Source: Pseudomonadota bacterium
Lineage (GTDB): Bacteria; Desulfobacterota; JADFVX01
NCBI GenBank assembly: GCA_015222755.1
Contig: JADFVX010000042.1
Location: forward strand, 1-26,401
DNA length: 26,401 nucleotides
Reading direction: 5' to 3'
Under the pieces are notes generated by a model that saw only the letters and a program-made list of their open reading frames with translations, ran no database searches and was not told the DNA's origin. The number at the start of each line of letters is the position of its first letter. Within the stretch, counting starts at the first letter, position 1. Shown in pieces: positions 21,703 to 26,401 of the stretch. A program made the translations under genes and the position numbers.

Positions 21703-22965
21703 TTACGGCTCCTGCCTTTTAAAAAAATCCACTATGTAGGACTGGAATGAGGTGAGGAACTTGATAAAATCTTTGACATAGTCTTCTTTTCCTCTCATCT
21801 TTGTCGGCTTGGGGAATACGGTCATTACTCCATCTGCAAAGGATTGCAGATAAAAAGAATAGTCGACCGGTGAGGCAAGCTGGATAGTGCATATTTTGGG
21901 GTACTTCACCTTCACTTCTTTTCTAAGGCTAAAGAGTTCCTTCTCAAAAGAGCCATCACCAGACATTTCCGGGCTGTCAAAGATCAAAACGGGCAATATA
22001 CGTTTTGAGATGCACTGGGCAACCTTCTTTTTAAGTTCACCTGCATCCACTGCATCCATCATAAAAACCCCCTCGTTCTTCAGAACTGTCATGAGGGTAT
22101 GCTTTACAAGTTCATCCTGGCTAAAAAGGATGACGGTATGGGACTGTTCATTTTGCCGTGAAGAAGCATCTTTTCCTCCTCCGGAAAATATCGAAAGAAA
22201 AGAGAGCAGCTGCCCGCGCTCTTCTTCCGAAATGTCCTCAATGGTATCATCTATGATTTGGCGATTGATATCCGCCGGATCAAAAGCTTTCAGGCTGGTA
22301 AAGGTACTTGGGGGCGCTGCATCAATCTCATCCAGGTTGTCCAGCCCAAGAAGATCTGCAGAAATGGGTGCTGCATCCGAATCCTCTTCTTCCCCTTCTT
22401 CCTCTTCTTCTCCCTCCTCTTCCGTTGTCATTTCTATGTCGCCGTCACGCAGCTTCTCATCGAAGATCCGAAGGGCTTCCATCAATACCATCTGGGAGTC
22501 CATGCACACCTCCTCACCCAGATTCTCGGGACAGTACTGGTATTCATCGGCAGCTTCAAGCTCTTCCACATTGAGATTGAACGTCCCTGTTGTCCACGAT
22601 ACAAATTCGACAACGGCCAACTCGATCAACTTCTCCAGACCCTTGAAGGCATCTTCCTTTTTCAACTTCCCTTTTTCTACAAGCAGGGCAATCAGCGGTT
22701 TGCGGTCATCCCCCGCCTTGCCCTGTTCCTCAAGCGCCTCCTCCAGATCTTCTGTCGTAATTGCATTCATCTCCACCAGGATTGTACCAATATGAACCTT
22801 GTCGCTTGGATGATTCGCGCTTACAATATAGCCAATATCAAAAACCAGCTTCCCTTCACCCCTGCTGCGATTCTTCACATGGATGGTGCCAGACTTCCTC
22901 GTTGAATTGACCAACTGGATTACGTCAACAATCGCTATATCTTTTAAGTTCCCGCCTAGTGACAT
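21703..22965 (-). CDS. DUF4388 (PatA N-terminal-like) protein with C-terminal pseudo-receiver
   Basis: 420 residues. The N-terminus MSLGGNLKDIAIVDVIQLVN with STRKSGTIHVKNR and GEGKLVFDIGYIVSA matches DUF4388, a domain common in deltaproteobacterial and cyanobacterial (PatA) regulators. Residues 55-130 form a helical module (IGTILVEMNAITTEDLEEAL) like those of type IV pilus/GspE-N-type regulators. A very acidic linker follows (179-196, mostly Glu). The C-terminal part (277-410) is receiver-like: D330 in VLIFDSPE and K386 in VFPKP, but the usual Asp-Asp acidic pocket is Ser-Gln (282-283) and the Thr position is not clear. It is probably a phosphorylation-independent receiver. Function unknown; motility, development or polarity roles are known for relatives. 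The start ATG 22965 has only a weak AAGAG. Confidence 0.8.
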   Translation of the reverse strand: MSLGGNLKDIAIVDVIQLVNSTRKSGTIHVKNRSRGEGKLVFDIGYIVSANHPSDKVHIGTILVEMNAITTEDLEEALEEQGKAGDDRKPLIALLVEKGKLKKEDAFKGLEKLIELAVVEFVSWTTGTFNLNVEELEAADEYQYCPENLGEEVCMDSQMVLMEALRIFDEKLRDGDIEMTTEEEGEEEEEGEEEDSDAAPISADLLGLDNLDEIDAAPPSTFTSLKAFDPADINRQIIDDTIEDISEEERGQLLSFLSIFSGGGKDASSRQNEQSHTVILFSQDELVKHTLMTVLKNEGVFMMDAVDAGELKKKVAQCISKRILPVLIFDSPEMSGDGSFEKELFSLRKEVKVKYPKICTIQLASPVDYSFYLQSFADGVMTVFPKPTKMRGKEDYVKDFIKFLTSFQSYIVDFFKRQEP

Positions 22966-23042
22966 CTCTTATACTCGCCAGTATTGTAATGCTGTAGTTT
23001 TAATATGGACTGATTACTCATTTAAAGACCACTCAGATTAAT

Positions 23043-23067
23043 ATAAAAAGAAAAGTTTTGCAACTTT
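23043..23067 (-). terminator. Weak terminator-like stem after the COG2509 gene
   Basis: On the - strand AAAGTT (23067-23062), loop GCAA, AACTTT (23057-23052), then TTCTTTTTAT. The stem is short and AT-rich, 52 bases past the stop of the FAD oxidoreductase gene; it separates that gene from the DUF4388 gene. Confidence 0.35.
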
Positions 23068-23118
23068 ACTTCAACAGGTCCCAAAGTTATGACCATAAAA
23101 CCTTAAGCACCCCCAGCC

Positions 23119-24690
23119 CTACAATACGTGCATATCAACAGCCTTTATAGCATCAGCGGCAGAACTCGTTATCCCGCCTGCATAGCCTGAACCTTCGCCC
23201 AGGGGATAGAGGCCTTTTATATTTACCGATTCAAATCTTTCATTGCGCCTGATCTGTACAGGAGATGCAGCCCTTGTTTCCGCAGCCAACAATATGGCAT
23301 GGTTTGAAACAAACAGAGGGACCTCTTCTTTCCATTTATTAAATGCGGCCTTAAGCTCATCGACTACAAATCCCGGGAAGATCTCCTTCATGTCGGCAGG
23401 GACGGCCCCCATCTCATAGGAGTTTTTATTTAGACCTCTCGATATCCCCTCACCTAAAAAATCCATCAGATTTTGCGCAGGGACCTCCCATCTTCCCCCT
23501 CCCGCCTTAAAGGCCTTTCGCTCAATATCCTTTTGAAACTCTATACCGGCCAATGGACTGCTTGATCTGTAATCATCGGCATGACAACTTACAACGAGTG
23601 CCGCATTTGAAAACGGTGATGACCTGCGTGAATAGCTCATCCCGTTTAAAACCAGCATGCCCTGCTCAGATGAGGCATTAACCACCTCACCTCCGGGGCA
23701 CATGCAGAATGTATAAACCCCCCTCTTAATTTTTCGGTTGGTATAATTCAGTGAATAGGTGGCAGCCCCCAGGCCGGGAAAATCCTTATACTTACCGCCA
23801 TAGCGCATAAGATTGATCGTTTCCACAGGATGCTCAATCCTCACACCTACAGAAATAGGCTTTGGCTCAATGGCAACACCTCTTTTATGCATCATCTCAA
23901 AGGTATCGCGCGCAGAATGTCCCAGGGCAATATAGATCCTTGAAGAAAGATATTCTCTCTCACCATTTATTATAATACCTGAGGCCCTGCCCCCTGATAT
24001 GATGATGTCCGTCATCTTTGAGCCGAAAAATATCTCACCGCCCCTCTCAAGGATGTAGTTCCTCATATTGCGAACTATTGTGCACAAGACATCCGTCCCC
24101 AGATGGGGCTTGCCGATGTAGCCTATCTCTTCAGGGGCGCCAAATTTAATAAAGGTCTGCAGGACCCGGTTTACATGGCTCGTATTATTATTTCTCCTGG
24201 AAAAGAGCTTCCCGTCGGAGTATGAGCCGGCGCCGCCTTCACCAAACTGGATGTTTGATTCAGGGTCCAGCTCCCTTTCCTTTATAAATCTTTGAACATC
24301 AAGGGAGCGTTCCTCTATCTTTTTACCCCTTTCAAATATTATGGGCCTGATCCCGTGATCGATGAGTTCAAGGGCGGCAAACATCCCGGCAGGCCCGAAA
24401 CCTACTATTATCGGCCTCTCCTTGATATTTACTGTCTGCCTCTTTGCTATTATCTCTTCTGTGTATAGGGGGAAGCCCTGACCGTTTTCAAAGCTGTCTT
24501 TTGTTGTGACAACCAGTGAGACCTTGTAATAGAACTGTTCTTTATCTCTGATATCGAGTGCCTTGCTGAGGATCTTCACGATGGATATATCCCCTTCGCC
24601 CATGCCCAGCTTCTTAGAGGCGGCCCTTATATATTCATCGATCCCGTCTTTTTCAATGGGGATTTGCAGGTTGCTGATTATCAGATCCAA
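23119..24690 (-). CDS. FAD-dependent oxidoreductase, COG2509 family
   Basis: 523 residues, probably cytosolic. The dinucleotide-binding motif PIIVGFGPAGMFAALELI is preceded by about 90 residues typical of this family (LVVTTKDSFENG). Further signatures: NIQFGEGGAGSYSDGKLFSR, IALGHSARDTFEMM, PISVGVRIEHPVE, GVYTFCMCPGGEVVNASSE and the closing FAD-contact GLYPLGEGSGYAGGITSSAADAI. Family members are annotated as uncharacterised FAD-dependent dehydrogenases; the substrate is unknown. The start is TTG 24690, supported by GGAG seven bases upstream; no ATG precedes the conserved N-terminal region. No functional link to its neighbours is apparent. Confidence 0.87.
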   Translation of the reverse strand: MDLIISNLQIPIEKDGIDEYIRAASKKLGMGEGDISIVKILSKALDIRDKEQFYYKVSLVVTTKDSFENGQGFPLYTEEIIAKRQTVNIKERPIIVGFGPAGMFAALELIDHGIRPIIFERGKKIEERSLDVQRFIKERELDPESNIQFGEGGAGSYSDGKLFSRRNNNTSHVNRVLQTFIKFGAPEEIGYIGKPHLGTDVLCTIVRNMRNYILERGGEIFFGSKMTDIIISGGRASGIIINGEREYLSSRIYIALGHSARDTFEMMHKRGVAIEPKPISVGVRIEHPVETINLMRYGGKYKDFPGLGAATYSLNYTNRKIKRGVYTFCMCPGGEVVNASSEQGMLVLNGMSYSRRSSPFSNAALVVSCHADDYRSSSPLAGIEFQKDIERKAFKAGGGRWEVPAQNLMDFLGEGISRGLNKNSYEMGAVPADMKEIFPGFVVDELKAAFNKWKEEVPLFVSNHAILLAAETRAASPVQIRRNERFESVNIKGLYPLGEGSGYAGGITSSAADAIKAVDMHVL

Positions 24691-24742
24691 GAGAAGGCTC
24701 CAAACTTTATTTCTTTCATTAGCTTATAGGGCCTGCCGAAAC

Positions 24743-24775
24743 GTCTTTGCGAGGAGCATCAGCGACATGGCAATA
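24743..24775. repeat. Short dispersed intergenic repeat fragment
   Basis: The block has the form TTTGCGAGGAGC-atc-AGCGACATGGCAATA. It resembles a palindrome-poor repeat (TTGCGAGGAGC...AGCGACnTGGCAAT) that I recall as widespread in intergenic regions of several bacterial phyla. Only one copy is present in this window. Confidence 0.45.
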
Positions 24776-24894
24776 ACTATGGTCGGTTTTTTCAACACCC
24801 GCGCAGGCTTCGTTTCCCCCGCAGAATTACCTGACCAATAATACATTAAGGCAAGCCCGATAGGAAAGGAGAATGGGGCAAACCCCTTTTGAAA

Positions 24895-24923
24895 TTGTGT
24901 TCTGTCTTGAACTTTGCTATAAT
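24895..24923 (+). promoter_or_regulatory. Sigma-70 type promoter for the NnrS-like/GshB-like operon
   Basis: TTGTGT (24895-24900), 17-base spacer, perfect TATAAT (24918-24923). The inferred start is near 24930, leaving an untranslated leader of about 95 bases before ATG 25024. Confidence 0.65.
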
Positions 24924-25023
24924 TCCGCCCCATAAAAGTGTCCATTAGGAAATAAATAATTACCCCTCAAAAAAACTTCTTCTCCAGTAAATACAAAAAA
25001 TAATGATATTGGGATATTAAAAA

Positions 25024-26205
25024 ATGGGTTTATTTAAACGAAAAGAAAGTTCTTACAAAATCTCTTCCATGCAGCGGACACGGATACCCGTTTTTCATCG
25101 CTTCTGGGGTGCTGCCATATTGGCCAGCCTTTTCATCGGATTTCCACTGGGATCATGGGTATGGTCAGTCCTTAACGGAATTGTTGACAATACCATGCTC
25201 TATGATGAACTGAGGGCCATCCATCTCACAGTACAGGTCTTTGTATTCTTCGGCCTCTTTGTAGCCGGGTTTGCCCTGCAGTCAGGCGCACATGTGCTGG
25301 GGGGCTCACCACCGAAATCGGAGCAGGTGATCTGGATCTACCCACTCATCCTTTTGGGCGTCCTCCTCAGGGTCATCCCTTCAGCTAATATTCAAATTGC
25401 AGGAAATGTGCTGATTACGGCAGGTAATCTCTGGCTGCTTTTCGTTATGCTGCGTACCGCCCTGGGTGGTGATAAAACACGCCTTGTTCCCATTGCCAGC
25501 CTTTTTGTTATCGGCTTTCTCGTACTGGCCACTGCTCCATGGCTGGATCTAAGCGATGCATCTCAAGGCTTTTTTGTTCTCTGGTCCGGCATCTTTCTCA
25601 TCGTTCTGGCGGCGGGCCAGCAACTGATCGCCAATGTGCTGAGCGCAAAACGTTTCAATAGACTTGGAGGCATGCTCTTTGCCCTCACCACTCTTGCATC
25701 AGTCGTAGCACTGGGACTGACCGTGTTTGCCGGCCTCAATCTGCTGCAAGTGGCGGGCATATTAATGGCTCTCACTGTTGTTTCCTATATTGGCTTTCTG
25801 GGCGTCATCCCAGCCTTGATAAAAACGGGATTTACCTCCCTTGTCATTGCCTTTGTCTTTAATTTCTTCTGGGCCCTGGTCATAGCCTTCTCATTGATCT
25901 TTGCCGACCCGGCCTGGGACGCCATTGTGCACATTCTGGCATTGGGAAGTATTACAACTATGATCATCGCCGTCGGCGCCAGGGTATTGGGCTTTTTCTC
26001 TGGCAAGGGTGCCCTCTCCGAGGGAGCGCTGACTATCCTGATCATTGGATGGCAACTGGTTCCCCTATTTCGCGGCGGCGGGCAGATCCTGGATTTCAGA
26101 TCAGTCTTTTTCATCTTCTGGCTGGAGCTTCTCTTTAGCCTGTGGGCAATACTCTGTTTCCGCAGAGTATTAAAGGTTATGAATCCTGACAAAGCGGAAG
26201 AGTGA
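25024..26205 (+). CDS. NnrS-like polytopic membrane protein
   Basis: 393 residues with about 12 hydrophobic segments and a short basic N-terminal tail (residues 1-20). NnrS proteins are haem/copper-associated membrane proteins of the denitrification and NO-stress response. Seen: FHRFWGAAILASLFIG at the first helix, AIHLTVQVFVFFGLFVAGFA followed by GAHVLGG, and VHILALGSITTMIIAVGARV near the end, which parallel the His-containing helices of NnrS. The match is by pattern only and a more distant family is possible. Its stop overlaps the next gene (TGATG), so they are cotranscribed and coupled. Promoter at 24895-24923. Confidence 0.68.
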   Translation: MGLFKRKESSYKISSMQRTRIPVFHRFWGAAILASLFIGFPLGSWVWSVLNGIVDNTMLYDELRAIHLTVQVFVFFGLFVAGFALQSGAHVLGGSPPKSEQVIWIYPLILLGVLLRVIPSANIQIAGNVLITAGNLWLLFVMLRTALGGDKTRLVPIASLFVIGFLVLATAPWLDLSDASQGFFVLWSGIFLIVLAAGQQLIANVLSAKRFNRLGGMLFALTTLASVVALGLTVFAGLNLLQVAGILMALTVVSYIGFLGVIPALIKTGFTSLVIAFVFNFFWALVIAFSLIFADPAWDAIVHILALGSITTMIIAVGARVLGFFSGKGALSEGALTILIIGWQLVPLFRGGGQILDFRSVFFIFWLELLFSLWAILCFRRVLKVMNPDKAEE

Positions 26206-26401
26206 TGGGTAGGCATCCATTTAAATTCCTTTTTTTAATGGACCCCTACGACACCCTCAATCTGGAGACAGAGACGTCCCTGCTCTTAATGGATGAGTTG
26301 AAACAAAAGGGGCACGCTGTATACTGGATTGAACCGGATGTTCTTCATCTCTTGAATGATCAGGTCATCGGGGAGCCTCGCTTGCTTGAATCGGTTTCAC
26401 C
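26205..26401 (+). CDS. gshB: Glutathione-synthetase-like protein, N-terminal part (cut by window end)
   Basis: Only the first 65 codons are present. After MGRHPFKFLFL comes MDPYDTLNLETETSLLLMDE and then QKGHAVYWIEPDVLHLLNDQ, which follows the GshB prokaryotic N-terminal pattern (MDP-x4-N-x3-D/T-[ST]..M-E..-RGH-V...E..DL). GshB joins gamma-glutamylcysteine and glycine with ATP. The catalytic ATP-grasp part is outside the window, so a glutathione-synthetase-like ATP-grasp enzyme with another substrate remains possible. ATG 26205 overlaps the upstream stop by one base, with GGAAG before it. Confidence 0.6.
   Translation, partial: MGRHPFKFLFLMDPYDTLNLETETSLLLMDELKQKGHAVYWIEPDVLHLLNDQVIGEPRLLESVS

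Larger units (their letters stand above)
24691..25023. other. Divergent intergenic region with dispersed-repeat fragment
   Basis: 333 bases between the divergent COG2509 and NnrS-like genes. It holds a repeat fragment at 24743-24775, the + strand promoter at 24895-24923 and the leader of the NnrS-like gene. A 73-codon open frame on the - strand runs through the repeat and promoter and is not credible as a gene. Confidence 0.55.

Noticed and set aside
21887..22795. Long (302-codon) open frame antisense to the DUF4388 gene
   Set aside because: Ser-rich shadow of a Glu/Asp/Leu-rich gene. The sense frame has recognisable domains and the antisense one none.
24724..24945. 73-codon open frame on the - strand upstream of the COG2509 gene
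   Set aside because: It spans a dispersed repeat fragment and the opposite-strand promoter and has no ribosome binding site.

Overview
The window looks like a chromosomal segment of a Gram-negative bacterium, most likely a deltaproteobacterial-type lineage (Desulfuromonadota/Desulfobacterota-like). The basis is an LPS heptose kinase, several lipoproteins, a DUF4388 signalling protein, a COG2509 flavoprotein and a gene order (heptose kinase, yicC, gmk, rpoZ, relA/spoT, ridA, rpmB) that I associate with Geobacter-like genomes. The taxonomic call is an inference, not a search result. Most of the window is core genome. The AT-rich interval from about 9.0 to 12.3 kb is the only clearly accessory-looking part.

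Layout. (1) Positions 1-5422, + strand: a stand-alone heptose-7-phosphate kinase (cut by the window start), YicC, guanylate kinase, RNA polymerase omega, a bifunctional (p)ppGpp synthetase/hydrolase and RidA. A terminator sits after rpoZ and an AT-rich perfect hairpin precedes it. (2) Positions 5419-8980, - strand: rpmB from its own promoter, and a tight surE-pcm-yqaA-nlpD-apt run behind a near-consensus sigma-70 promoter. This resembles the enterobacterial surE-pcm-nlpD-rpoS stationary-phase cluster, but apt stands where rpoS would be. (3) Positions 8981-12333: a lipoprotein gene behind a promoter, short leader ORF and terminator-like hairpin (possible attenuator or sRNA), and a large exported TPR plus ankyrin-repeat protein whose ribosome binding site lies in a pair of mutually exclusive hairpins. 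(4) Positions 12334-15623: tRNA-Pro(GGG), a HAL2/CysQ-type 3'-phosphonucleotidase, a dispersed repeat, and uvrC. (5) Positions 15704-19442: trkA-trkH-response regulator operon for potassium uptake. (6) Positions 19550-21380: two adjacent PP-loop ATPases (a ThiI/MnmA-like enzyme and LarE) from one strong promoter. (7) Positions 21381-24690: REP-like structured repeat, the DUF4388/pseudo-receiver protein, and a COG2509 FAD oxidoreductase. (8) Positions 24691-26401, + strand: another dispersed repeat, a consensus promoter, an NnrS-like membrane protein and the start of a glutathione-synthetase-like gene, translationally coupled.

Functional themes: nucleotide/stress signalling (Gmk feeding ppGpp metabolism with omega beside it), envelope and damaged-protein maintenance (NlpD, Pcm, SurE), potassium homeostasis with a linked response regulator, sulfur-transfer chemistry (LarE pair) and possible NO/thiol stress (NnrS-GshB). 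I see no CRISPR array, prophage, transposase or classical defence island. The strongest candidates for something undescribed are the leader/attenuator region upstream of the lipoprotein gene, the two-PP-loop operon and the DUF4388/pseudo-receiver protein.
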